Positions 8,435 to 17,775 of a stretch of 64,000 nt of DNA are shown here, one piece after another. This DNA is from Lentisphaerae bacterium GWF2_45_14 (lineage in GTDB: Bacteria; Verrucomicrobiota; Lentisphaeria; Victivallales; GWF2-45-14): assembly GCA_001804785.1 (NCBI GenBank), contig MHBG01000005.1, forward strand, positions 1-64,000, given 5' to 3'. The position numbers were made by a program, and so were the translations under genes. Each line of letters starts with the position of its first letter. Positions within the stretch are counted from its first letter, which is position 1. A model generated the notes under the pieces. The model had not been told where the DNA came from, did no database searches, and saw only the letters and a program-made list of their open reading frames with translations.

Positions 8435-10207
8435 ATGGCCGCTATTGAATCAATACTTGCGATAGATGTGGGTGGCGACAGTCTGAAGATGGCGGAGTTC
8501 AGTTATCCTCCGGAAGGCGGCATGGTACTGGAGAAGTTTGCCTTTACCGAGTTTGGCGGGGACCTCAAGGAGGAGCAGTTGCTGGATGCTCTCGGGCAGG
8601 CGTTTAAGAGTACGATTGATGAAAATGGGTTCAGGTCAAAGAAGATACACCTTTCGCTCTCAGGGCAGTCCGCTTTTATTAAAATCGTAAAGCTTCCTTC
8701 GGTAGGCGAGGACGAAAACAAAGTAAGACAGCTCGTCGAGTATGAAGCCAAGCAGAATGTTCCATTCTCTATGGATGAAGTGGTCTGGGATTATCAGCTC
8801 AGACGTAATCCCGATGACGAGACTGAAATAGAAGTGATGTTCGTCGTGATTAAGAATGAAATTATTTCTGAGATCACGAAGGTTATTGAGGAAGTCGGCA
8901 GGGAAGTCGTGCTTATAGAAGTTGCGCCGACCTCATGTTACAATGCGGCCAGGGCCAACGAAATAGGCGACAATGACTGCGAGATGATACTCAATATCGG
9001 CGGTCGTTGTTCAAGCCTTGTCTTTATAGACAGCGGGCGCTTCTTCGTCAGGACCATTCCAATAGCCGGACACTCCGTCACTCAGCAGATAAGCAAAGAG
9101 TTCGGAATACCTTTTGCGGATGCCGAAGAGCTTAAACGCCGCCATGGTTTTGTTGCCTTGGGCGGAGCTTACGAGGAGCCCGACTCAGAAGTAGCGGCGA
9201 CGGTTTCAAAAATAGTCAGAAACGTGATGACCCGTCTTCATGGGGAAATAAACAGGTCGATAAATGTGTATCGCTCCCAGCACAACGGTAAAAAACCCTC
9301 CAAGCTTTATCTTGCGGGCGGCAGTTCCGTTATGGCATTTACTCCCAGGTTCTTTGCTGAAAAGCTGCGTATTCCGGTAGAATATTTCAACCCCTTCCAG
9401 GTGGTTTCAATTTCCGAATCAATAGATAAGAATGAGCTTTCCGAAGTCGCGCACATGTTTTCCGAGGTGATAGGCCTTGGGCTTAGGCATGCCACGGTAT
9501 GTCCGATCGAGATTTCTCTGATGCCGGAACTACTCAAAAAATACCATGAGTTCAGGGCAAAAATACCGTACTTCTACGCCAGCGCGATAAGCCTTGTACT
9601 CTGCTTGCTTATTATGTTCTGGGCCGTCGGAACCATGCTCAGCTTTGACCAAGAGAGAGTTAAGATGGCCAGGCGAGAGGTAAACCAGACAGGAAGCCTC
9701 CTTTCCGATGTAAAGACCGCGACTAATAAGCTCAATAGACATAAAAAGCAATACGATGAGGCTTCTTCAATCCTCCTTCAACGAGGCCAGTGGGTAGACC
9801 TGCTGGACGCGTTGCAGGCATCGCTTCCAGACCAGACGTGGCTTACGAAGGTCACCGCTTCCTCAGATGCCTCAGATGAGGGAAGTGGCTCTGCGGCTGG
9901 ACCTGAAGGGGCACCTTTCGGCGGCGGTTTTCTGCCGATATTCAGGACCCCCGGCAAGCACGGGGAGGGCGGCTCGCAGTCTCGTCAGAGTTCTGAGATA
10001 AACTGGCTTCAAGTGGAAGGCCATTCCTGGGAGGGCGGTCAGAATGTTTCGTATGAAGAACAGTTTAAGGAAAATATGGTTAAGGATCCATTCTTTACGG
10101 ACAGTAAAGATGAAATAAGAACGGTATTTTTTCTTCCAGCCAGAGGGAATAACAATGTTACGACCTTCAAGATGGAAGTAAAGCTTAAAACCCCGATTAA
10201 GAAATAG
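8435..10207 (+). CDS. pilM: PilM-PilN fusion, type IV pilus assembly protein (Amuc_1101-like)
   Basis: ILAIDVGGDSLKMAEF actin-like phosphate loop; VRQLVEYEAKQNVPFSMDEVVWDYQ and LYLAGGSS PilM motifs; then TM (FYASAISLVLCLLIMFWAVG), coiled coil and LLDALQASLPDQTWLTKV PilN-like segment. Confidence 0.85.
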   Translation: MAAIESILAIDVGGDSLKMAEFSYPPEGGMVLEKFAFTEFGGDLKEEQLLDALGQAFKSTIDENGFRSKKIHLSLSGQSAFIKIVKLPSVGEDENKVRQLVEYEAKQNVPFSMDEVVWDYQLRRNPDDETEIEVMFVVIKNEIISEITKVIEEVGREVVLIEVAPTSCYNAARANEIGDNDCEMILNIGGRCSSLVFIDSGRFFVRTIPIAGHSVTQQISKEFGIPFADAEELKRRHGFVALGGAYEEPDSEVAATVSKIVRNVMTRLHGEINRSINVYRSQHNGKKPSKLYLAGGSSVMAFTPRFFAEKLRIPVEYFNPFQVVSISESIDKNELSEVAHMFSEVIGLGLRHATVCPIEISLMPELLKKYHEFRAKIPYFYASAISLVLCLLIMFWAVGTMLSFDQERVKMARREVNQTGSLLSDVKTATNKLNRHKKQYDEASSILLQRGQWVDLLDALQASLPDQTWLTKVTASSDASDEGSGSAAGPEGAPFGGGFLPIFRTPGKHGEGGSQSRQSSEINWLQVEGHSWEGGQNVSYEEQFKENMVKDPFFTDSKDEIRTVFFLPARGNNNVTTFKMEVKLKTPIKK

Positions 10208-10229
10208 AAAAAAAGGCAGTTGTTCACTT

Positions 10230-11426
10230 ATGGATTTCGTTAAGAAAAATGCACTTCTGGCGATAGTTCTGGCAGTTACTTTTGTTATCTGCGCGACTTT
10301 GCTTTTCCTTGTGTATCAGAGGCATGGCGAGTTGAAAAAATCTTTTGCCCAGCTTGAAAGCATAAGGGAAGAGATCAATAACCTTATTAGGCAGTCGCCC
10401 GCTCCTTTGAAGGAAAATCTCGACAGAATCAATGACGACTCTAGGGTTATGAAGGAAAAGGCTGATGAGATAAGCCGGATTTTCGGACAGCCCAACAGGT
10501 TCGCCCTTCAGTCTTTTGCCGCAGAACTGGGTATGACGGAGGATGAAATCTCCGCAAGGTTCAGAGATTTCTGGAGCAGGGAAGCAAGAAAGGGTTCCAA
10601 TCGTTATCAGCTGTTGATAAAATTCAAAAAGGAGTTTGACAGGGCGAAGCTGGCGAAAGCCATTGAAGCGTTCATGAAGATTGCGCAGAAGGAAACAGTT
10701 GAGCCCCTTGATGACGCGAATACAGACGATCTTTTGCTGGCCTCTCTCGGCCTTCCCCGCGCAATGAGCAATGTGAACTGCAAAACATATATGATATCCA
10801 AGATGCAGCCTAATTTGGTGAGATTCCTTGAGGAGGAGCCGTTTACTTCCTGCAATGATGTTGCAAAGTTTTCCTTTGAGGAGTTTGACAACAGAATGCC
10901 GCTTGAAGAGAACATTCCTTATATACTCAGGCACTGGACTGTAATTGATGATCTTGTGAAAAGGATCAAGGCTTCGGGTATCTCCAGTTTTGACAATCTG
11001 ACCAAACTGAACGGTCTTAACGGGGAAATCGACAGGGAATTTCTGAAATTCAGGTATTCTATCACGGTCACGGGGTCGCAGAATTCCATCAGAGCCCTCG
11101 TAAATAGCCTGATGGACGCGTATAAGACCAACAGGGTTTACATCATTAAAAATATTACAATGGAAAAACGGCAGGACGAGATCAAGGAGATAACAGAGGG
11201 GAAAGAGACGAAAACAGCAGCCAGAAATCCCTATCTGCCGCCCGGTATTGGAAGAGAACAGGCGCCGCAGCCGGGAGCACCCGGTTCCAAGCCCGAGGAT
11301 GAAGAAAATCTTCCGTTGCAAAAAAGAAAAGATTATGGCATTATCATTTTCGGTAATGAGAAGAACATAAGGGCCGTTATCGAGTTAGAGTACGTGATAT
11401 ACGTCGCAAGTGAATATAGAATTTAA
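10230..11426 (+). CDS. Amuc_1100-like / PilO-like inner-membrane pilus assembly protein
   Basis: Short cytoplasmic N-terminus, one TM helix, coiled coil; C-terminal YSITVTGSQNSIRALVNSLMDAYKTNRVYIIKNITME ... IFGNEKNIRAVIELEYVIYV matches my recollection of the Amuc_1100 C-terminal pattern; position between pilMN and secretin. Confidence 0.65.
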   Translation: MDFVKKNALLAIVLAVTFVICATLLFLVYQRHGELKKSFAQLESIREEINNLIRQSPAPLKENLDRINDDSRVMKEKADEISRIFGQPNRFALQSFAAELGMTEDEISARFRDFWSREARKGSNRYQLLIKFKKEFDRAKLAKAIEAFMKIAQKETVEPLDDANTDDLLLASLGLPRAMSNVNCKTYMISKMQPNLVRFLEEEPFTSCNDVAKFSFEEFDNRMPLEENIPYILRHWTVIDDLVKRIKASGISSFDNLTKLNGLNGEIDREFLKFRYSITVTGSQNSIRALVNSLMDAYKTNRVYIIKNITMEKRQDEIKEITEGKETKTAARNPYLPPGIGREQAPQPGAPGSKPEDEENLPLQKRKDYGIIIFGNEKNIRAVIELEYVIYVASEYRI

Positions 11427-11446
11427 TAATTGAAGGAGTTGCGGAT

Positions 11447-12676
11447 TTGTCATTCCTCAAGAAACATTACGAGAAAATAATCTTGACAATATTGCTCACT
11501 GTTTTTGTCCTTTCACTTGTTTATCTCATAATAACGATATTGAGCTCCAAGAATATTACGCCCGATATGTTGAAGCTTCCCAAGAAGAACGCCGACTATA
11601 AGAAAATGGACTTTGAAAGTCAGACCTTCAATGTTCTCAAAAATATGGCTTCTCAAAAACAGTGGGTAGTTTCATTGGCAAGAAACAGTGAGGACAAGTT
11701 CTGGACAGATTTCATGGTGCCATTCGCGGCGGCAAGGTCCCCGCACGGCAAGAAAAACATAGTGCCTTTCTATTACTTTGAAAAGAAATCCGGAATCAAT
11801 AAGTGTCCGTTTACCGGCAAGCCGTTGCCCCAGCCGGAAGGGGAAAAGGAGCCGCCGGAAGAAAAAGACAGAGATGCTGACGGTATTCCAAACGATGTAG
11901 AAAAAGAACTCGGACTTAATCCGGATGACCCGGATGACGCGCTCGGTGACATGGACAATGACGGTTTTTCAAATATTGATGAGTTGAAGCAGGATAAGCT
12001 ATGGGTCAATGATGCCAAGTTGCATCCTCCACTGGCGAAGAGGCTATGTGTCGTCAATATCATAAAATCCAAGATCCCCATAAAACTCAAAAGGGTCAGG
12101 GCAGTCGGCAGTAATAAAAAGGACTGGGAAATTCATGCCGAGGTCTTTGAAAAGGGGCGTTGGAGAAGCAAATTTCCAAAACTTAACGAAGTTCTCAATA
12201 TCGGCGGAAGAAATTATACAATAACAGACGTCGTGGATAAAAAGGACAAGGTGTTCGTCAAGTCCCTCAACTCGTGGACGGAAAAAGATTCATCTATCGT
12301 CGTCCTTCAGGATAATGATTCAAAAGACATTATAAAGGCGGAAGTCGGCGAGTCCGTCTTCGCCCCCAGGATGAGGGCCTTGCTTCAGGATGTCCTGACC
12401 GAAAAGAAATATACGCTATCTGTCGGCGATGAGTTTACAATAGGAAGCGAAGAGCAGGGATTTGAGAACTACAAGATTGTAAATGCCGATCCGAAGACGG
12501 AAGAGGTAACTGTGGTAGCTCTTCCCGGCAATACGACGTTCTCCATTACGAGAGAGAAGATGAATCTACCACCCGTATCTTCCATAAAAAAGAAACACGA
12601 AATTATTGACGAGGATCCTATGCGTATGCCACCAGCGGCACCCGGGATCAATCCAAGAGGTAGAAAGCTCCGCTAA
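11447..12676 (+). CDS. single-pass membrane protein, PilP-like / Amuc_1099-like, with thrombospondin type 3-like Ca-binding repeats
   Basis: N-terminal TM; DRDADGIPNDVEKELGLNPDDPDDALGDMDNDGFSNIDEL; C-terminal beta-rich GDEFTIGSEEQGFENYKIVNADPKTEEVTVVAL. Confidence 0.6.
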   Translation: MSFLKKHYEKIILTILLTVFVLSLVYLIITILSSKNITPDMLKLPKKNADYKKMDFESQTFNVLKNMASQKQWVVSLARNSEDKFWTDFMVPFAAARSPHGKKNIVPFYYFEKKSGINKCPFTGKPLPQPEGEKEPPEEKDRDADGIPNDVEKELGLNPDDPDDALGDMDNDGFSNIDELKQDKLWVNDAKLHPPLAKRLCVVNIIKSKIPIKLKRVRAVGSNKKDWEIHAEVFEKGRWRSKFPKLNEVLNIGGRNYTITDVVDKKDKVFVKSLNSWTEKDSSIVVLQDNDSKDIIKAEVGESVFAPRMRALLQDVLTEKKYTLSVGDEFTIGSEEQGFENYKIVNADPKTEEVTVVALPGNTTFSITREKMNLPPVSSIKKKHEIIDEDPMRMPPAAPGINPRGRKLR

Positions 12677-12716
12677 AGTTTAAATTCAAATATTGAACAC
12701 ATGAGGAAAATATAAT

Positions 12717-15110
12717 ATGAACAGCTTTGTCTCTATTTTAAGAGTCCTGCAGGAGACGCGAAAACTGATATTAACTGCATTTGTCTGCCTATTTGTTGCA
12801 TTTTCTATGACTGCGGCTGATGAGTCTGCCGCGATGAAAGACGTGGTGCAGTCCGAGCAGGCTTCGAGAAAGGCTGTTGTTGATGACGTTTCCAAGCTAA
12901 TGGACGAAGCCCAGTCATTTATGGTGCAAAATAAATTTTTTGAGGCCAGCAGAAAATGTGTCGCTGCCAGGGCGAAACTCGATAACTTGAGCGGCCCATA
13001 TGCGGAACTCAAAAGACAGAAGCTCAATGAGTTTAACGAAACGCTCAAAAGGCGCTGGGCTTCCGCGCTTATGGTGGATGCAAGAATGGCCATCAGGGAA
13101 AAAAGGTATGACGAGGCTATTTCCATGGCAAAATCTCTATCCAAGATAAATCCCGACCAAGAGGCGGCGGCCAAGAACCTAATAGATATGGCAGGCCGCT
13201 TCAAAAAATCTGACGATTTCAAAGACAAGACAGCTCTTGTCGCGCTAGACCCCGACAACAGCGAAAGAAAGGAGGACGTAAATGTCCTCATTCAGGAAGC
13301 TAGGGTACTATATAAAAATAAGGAATATGACAAGGCTAGGGTAAGTATTGAAAGGGCGTTGCTGAAAGATCCTTACAACGTGGATGCGACTTTTTTGCTG
13401 GATAAGCTCTATAGGCGGGAGTTTAGTGTAGGCAATCAGAGGCGTGAGAACGAGATACTTGAAAGAATGTATGAAGTGGAATGGAAGTGGAATGAGGCCG
13501 TGCTTCCGACAGAAGCGATAAAACCGAAAGGTGAAGGACCTAAGGAAGCCGAAGGCTCCAAAGTCGGTATTTTTGATAAGCTCAATAAAATAGTTTTTGA
13601 CCAGATCGATTTCGATGAGGCATCCATAACCTCAGTTATCACTCACCTTAAGCAGAGAAGCAAACAGCTTGATCCGGACGGTGTTGGCGTAAGCCTTATC
13701 CTCCGCCTCTCAGAGGAGATGGCCAAGTCTGATCCGAGGGTCACCATGAGTTTTGACCAAATTCCGATGTCCGAGGTCCTTCGGTATCTCTGTCAGGGGA
13801 CGGGACTCAAGTACAGAGTGGAAGAGCAGGCTGTACTTATCGGCGATGCGGATATTGACGAGATGGAAACAAAGTTCTTTAAGGTGAGAGCCGAGCTTAT
13901 ATCAAATATTATCACGGGCGGTTCCGGCGGCAAAGATGATGGCGGCGACACTGCCGACACTGCCGTGGCCAGTGTTGACATAACAGCGGTCGACACAACT
14001 TCTACCAAGCCGGCAGCAGCAGCCACTTCTGACGCGTTGAAAAAATATTTTATGGACAGGGGTGTTCCATTCTCGGAGGGCTCGACTGTCGCGTATGAAA
14101 GAAGATCGGGAAAACTTATTGTCAAGAACTCGCTCGAGAATCTTCGCAAACTTGAGTTTCTGCTCCGTGAGCTTGATATACAGAAACCCATGGTGCTTAT
14201 AGAAGCCAAGTTCCTTGAGATTCAGCAGACCGACCTGGAAGAACTAGGCTTTGACTGGATATTCAGCGGTCAAGGTGTGGGATATTCATATGAATCCGAT
14301 AGCCCTGCACAGCAGGCTTTCGGAATTAATGAGACCAATAAGCTTGTTAGAAACGTGGCGGGCACCAATCTTAATAATACAGACAGAGCGGCCAATGCCC
14401 AGGACAGAGTCATAAATAACCTAGCGCTGATTCCCAATTCGGGCGGCGATAATCAGTTCAATCTTTACGTATCTGTTTACGCATTGGATCGGAGCGGACG
14501 TGTGGATACACTTTCATCTCCGAAGGTGATAGCGTCAAGCGGGACTACTGCGACTATTCGAATGGTAAGGGAATATTATTTCCCCGAATCCTGGAATGAA
14601 CCTGAGATATCCATAACAAACTCCGCTATTTCCTATACTCCTGCCTATCCCGCGTTTGGAGAGACTACCGATGTGGGTATAAGGTTTGAAGTTACTCCGA
14701 CCGTGTTTTCCAACAACTACACAATCATGCTTGAGCTTAATCCGCAGGTTATCGCGTTTGTTCAATGGACAGAGTATCCGATTGACGTAGTGGTCGGGGG
14801 TGTTGAAATTGTCCCTCCCCAGGTAATAAGAATGCCTGAACTTTCAAAGCGTGACCTCGTAGCCAAAATAAAAGTATTTGACGGCGAAACTGTAGTTCTC
14901 GGCGGTATGCTGACCAGCACTAACTCATCTAGACAGGACAAGTATCCCGGCCTTGGGGATATTCCAATTGCGGGAAGACTCTTCCAGAGCATTATGGACC
15001 GGAAAATAAAAACGAATCTGATGATTTTTATGACGTGCAGACTCATGAATAATGATGGCGTGCCTGTCCGCAGAAATGTGCTGAGAGGTTTGCCGGAGTT
15101 CAATAGATGA
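12717..15110 (+). CDS. pilQ: TPR-containing secretin, PilQ/GspD-like (first copy, Amuc_1098-like)
   Basis: Signal peptide, TPR-like N-terminus, STN/N1-type domains, secretin motifs (VLIEAKFLEIQQTDLEELGFDW; LSSPKVIASSGTTATIRMVREYYFPESW; FDGETVVLGGMLTS; KYPGLGDIPIAGRLFQS). Confidence 0.9.
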   Translation: MNSFVSILRVLQETRKLILTAFVCLFVAFSMTAADESAAMKDVVQSEQASRKAVVDDVSKLMDEAQSFMVQNKFFEASRKCVAARAKLDNLSGPYAELKRQKLNEFNETLKRRWASALMVDARMAIREKRYDEAISMAKSLSKINPDQEAAAKNLIDMAGRFKKSDDFKDKTALVALDPDNSERKEDVNVLIQEARVLYKNKEYDKARVSIERALLKDPYNVDATFLLDKLYRREFSVGNQRRENEILERMYEVEWKWNEAVLPTEAIKPKGEGPKEAEGSKVGIFDKLNKIVFDQIDFDEASITSVITHLKQRSKQLDPDGVGVSLILRLSEEMAKSDPRVTMSFDQIPMSEVLRYLCQGTGLKYRVEEQAVLIGDADIDEMETKFFKVRAELISNIITGGSGGKDDGGDTADTAVASVDITAVDTTSTKPAAAATSDALKKYFMDRGVPFSEGSTVAYERRSGKLIVKNSLENLRKLEFLLRELDIQKPMVLIEAKFLEIQQTDLEELGFDWIFSGQGVGYSYESDSPAQQAFGINETNKLVRNVAGTNLNNTDRAANAQDRVINNLALIPNSGGDNQFNLYVSVYALDRSGRVDTLSSPKVIASSGTTATIRMVREYYFPESWNEPEISITNSAISYTPAYPAFGETTDVGIRFEVTPTVFSNNYTIMLELNPQVIAFVQWTEYPIDVVVGGVEIVPPQVIRMPELSKRDLVAKIKVFDGETVVLGGMLTSTNSSRQDKYPGLGDIPIAGRLFQSIMDRKIKTNLMIFMTCRLMNNDGVPVRRNVLRGLPEFNR

Positions 15111-15159
15111 TGGTAAATTCAGCAGCTATTACAACGAACCCCAATTCACGGAGGATTAG

Positions 15160-17682
15160 ATGATAAAAACCATATATTTCAAATTTGTTACGGCGGCGGC
15201 CTTTTTCTATGCGTTTTCCCTTCCCTGTCATTCCGCAGATGGCGACACTAATCCTTCGCAGCAGCCGGCGGTGAAAAACCAATATGCCGAGGAAGTCGGC
15301 AAGGATATCGTCCTCCGTGAAGAATATGAGATAAGCGCGGACAATTTCTTCAGGGAAGGAAATGACGCATTTCAGAAGAATGATTTCCAAAAGGCTGTCG
15401 ATTCTTTTCTGAAAGCTCTCGAAAATCTCCGTAAGTGCAGTGATACAAGCGAGTATATAAAGGCAAAAATAGAGTCGACCGACAAGGCGATAGCGAGGTC
15501 CTACTTCTACTGGGCGGAGTCGATTGCCCGTCAAGCTGAAAAAAATATGAAGGCCGAAGATTTCGATATGGCTATAGCCAATTGCAGCGAGGCGATAAAA
15601 GTTTATCCGCCATGCAGAAAGAAAATGGAGGAAATGCTTCAGCGCCTCGAAAAAATGAAAAAAGGCACGGCTTATAAAAGCGAAATCGACGAAGACACTC
15701 TGGACCCTGATAAAAAAGAGAGAGAATATAAAATGGACCTTCTCCTTAAAAAAGGCATGACCTTTTATAAGGACAGGCAGTATGACAGGGCTAGGGATAT
15801 TTTTGAAGAAGTCCTCGTGATTAATCCTTATAATATGACAGCCATTGACAGTTTGAGAAAGACCAACCTGAAACTCCTGGCGACGGGTGAAGCACGCACC
15901 CAGACAACCAGAGCCGAGCGAATTGACGAAGATGAATGGAAAATGGTTTCCCCAATTTTACCAAGAACACTCACCGGCGCAACAGAGTCGGTCATAACTC
16001 CGGTGGACAAGGAGAGTACTTCTGATAAGATACAGCAGAAGCTCAAAAATATTGTCATCGATCGTATTGTTTTTGAAGATGTAACCCTTCCGACAGTTGT
16101 GAAATATCTCAAACAGAGAAGCAAACAGCTGGATCCCGAAAAAACAGGAGTGAACATATTTCTTCGGCTTTCAACTAAGAAGCCAGCTGAAGCGGCGCCG
16201 GATGCGGCCGTGGACGAGTGGGGCGACAACAGCACCGAAGGAGAAAAAGATGACGCGGACACGGAGGAAAAAGACAGTGCGGACACAGACAGCGGAGGAG
16301 AAAGCGACGGCACCAGTACTGAGAACATGTCTGCTGGTGATGTCCCGACAGTTACTCTCGCCGTTGAAAATATTGAACTCGGAGCCGCGATAAATTATAT
16401 ATGCAAGCTTGCAAATGTAAAATACCGCGTGGAAAGATACGCCGTGGTTATCGCCTCAAATGATGTTCCCCTTGAGGACGTGGAAACAAAAATATATCCC
16501 CTTGACCAGGAAGCCATTGACAAGATAGGCGATGACAATGAGGCCGTAAGAAAGCACTTTGAAAATAGAGGTATTCTCTTTCCCGCAGGCGCGAGAATCG
16601 TGTATGACAGCAAGATAAGCCGCCTTATCGCGACCAATACCCCTGACAACCTCAAGAAGGTCGAGGAGATTATTTATAACGAACTCAACGCTGTTGACCC
16701 CCAGGTTCTTATCCAGACAAAGTTCGTGGAAATAGCCCAGAACGACCTCGAAGAACTCGGATTTGAATACTATTATTCAAGATCCGGGACCATCGATGTA
16801 GCTGATATGGGTCATCCTTTTGACAATTTGAGTAATCCACTTGGTCCGATGGTTGATGGCAGTCCTTCGCCAATAACCAAAATAGGCCCGAATTCAACTA
16901 CTTATGATGTAAACGATAGAACAATGCGGGGCGTGAATAATGACGGCATAGGGGATATTACTGCAGGTTCTCGTCCTGACCAAATGTTCAATATGGTATA
17001 TGCGGATGATCGCAACCGGGCATTTCAAGTCATTGTAAACGCGCTCGACCAGTGCGACAGTGCGGACGTTCTTTCTACGCCTAGGGTTACGACGATGAAC
17101 GGTGAGGAAGCGACCATAAGAATGGTAACAGAAGTTTATTATCCCGAATCTTGGACCGAGGCCACGCTTGCCCAGACAACAGGGGCCAATGGCGGTCTCG
17201 GGGCTGGTGTTTTTACATCTTCGGTCCCGGAATTCGGCGAAACGACCGAATTGGGTATAGTTTTGAAGGTAACACCCCAAGTTGACGCTGACAGGTATAC
17301 TATAACCCTTGAGATGAACCCCGTTGTTAAATCGTATGTAGGCGATACCGACTACAGTTATCAGGTTACAGTCAGTGGTGATAACTATACAAATACCCTT
17401 ACGATGCCTATTATAGAATCCAGGACAGTACAGACCTCAGTCACCATCTACGACGGAGAGACGATTGTCCTCGGTGGTATAATAAAGGACAGGGTTAATT
17501 CCTATGATGATAAAATACCGGTACTAGGGGATATTCCCATTGTCGGCAGGGCATTTCAGAGCAAGTCGCAATACAGTGAAAAGGCCAACCTTCTTATATT
17601 CCTTACATGCCGCCTCATAAATCCGAACGGTTCTCCGATAAGGGAGCGTGAGGTCAGAGGTCTTCCATCGTTCAGGCAGTAG
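15160..17682 (+). CDS. TPR-containing secretin, PilQ/GspD-like (second copy)
   Basis: Same architecture and motifs as the preceding gene (VLIQTKFVEIAQNDLEELGFEY; LSTPRVTTMNGEEATIRMVTEVYYPESW; YDGETIVLGGIIKD; KIPVLGDIPIVGRAFQS). Confidence 0.9.
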   Translation: MIKTIYFKFVTAAAFFYAFSLPCHSADGDTNPSQQPAVKNQYAEEVGKDIVLREEYEISADNFFREGNDAFQKNDFQKAVDSFLKALENLRKCSDTSEYIKAKIESTDKAIARSYFYWAESIARQAEKNMKAEDFDMAIANCSEAIKVYPPCRKKMEEMLQRLEKMKKGTAYKSEIDEDTLDPDKKEREYKMDLLLKKGMTFYKDRQYDRARDIFEEVLVINPYNMTAIDSLRKTNLKLLATGEARTQTTRAERIDEDEWKMVSPILPRTLTGATESVITPVDKESTSDKIQQKLKNIVIDRIVFEDVTLPTVVKYLKQRSKQLDPEKTGVNIFLRLSTKKPAEAAPDAAVDEWGDNSTEGEKDDADTEEKDSADTDSGGESDGTSTENMSAGDVPTVTLAVENIELGAAINYICKLANVKYRVERYAVVIASNDVPLEDVETKIYPLDQEAIDKIGDDNEAVRKHFENRGILFPAGARIVYDSKISRLIATNTPDNLKKVEEIIYNELNAVDPQVLIQTKFVEIAQNDLEELGFEYYYSRSGTIDVADMGHPFDNLSNPLGPMVDGSPSPITKIGPNSTTYDVNDRTMRGVNNDGIGDITAGSRPDQMFNMVYADDRNRAFQVIVNALDQCDSADVLSTPRVTTMNGEEATIRMVTEVYYPESWTEATLAQTTGANGGLGAGVFTSSVPEFGETTELGIVLKVTPQVDADRYTITLEMNPVVKSYVGDTDYSYQVTVSGDNYTNTLTMPIIESRTVQTSVTIYDGETIVLGGIIKDRVNSYDDKIPVLGDIPIVGRAFQSKSQYSEKANLLIFLTCRLINPNGSPIREREVRGLPSFRQ

Positions 17683-17775
17683 AGGTCGTTTTCGGTTCTG
17701 AAATATTATGGCTCCCAAGAGGCTTGACCTTGAATAGACATGCGCGATTTTATCATCCGCATACCAGGAACGCAC

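Noticed and set aside
10224-11321. 365-aa minus-strand ORF antisense to the Amuc_1100-like gene
   Set aside because: Cys/His/Arg/Leu-rich shadow composition, fully opposite a well-supported gene, no recognisable motif.
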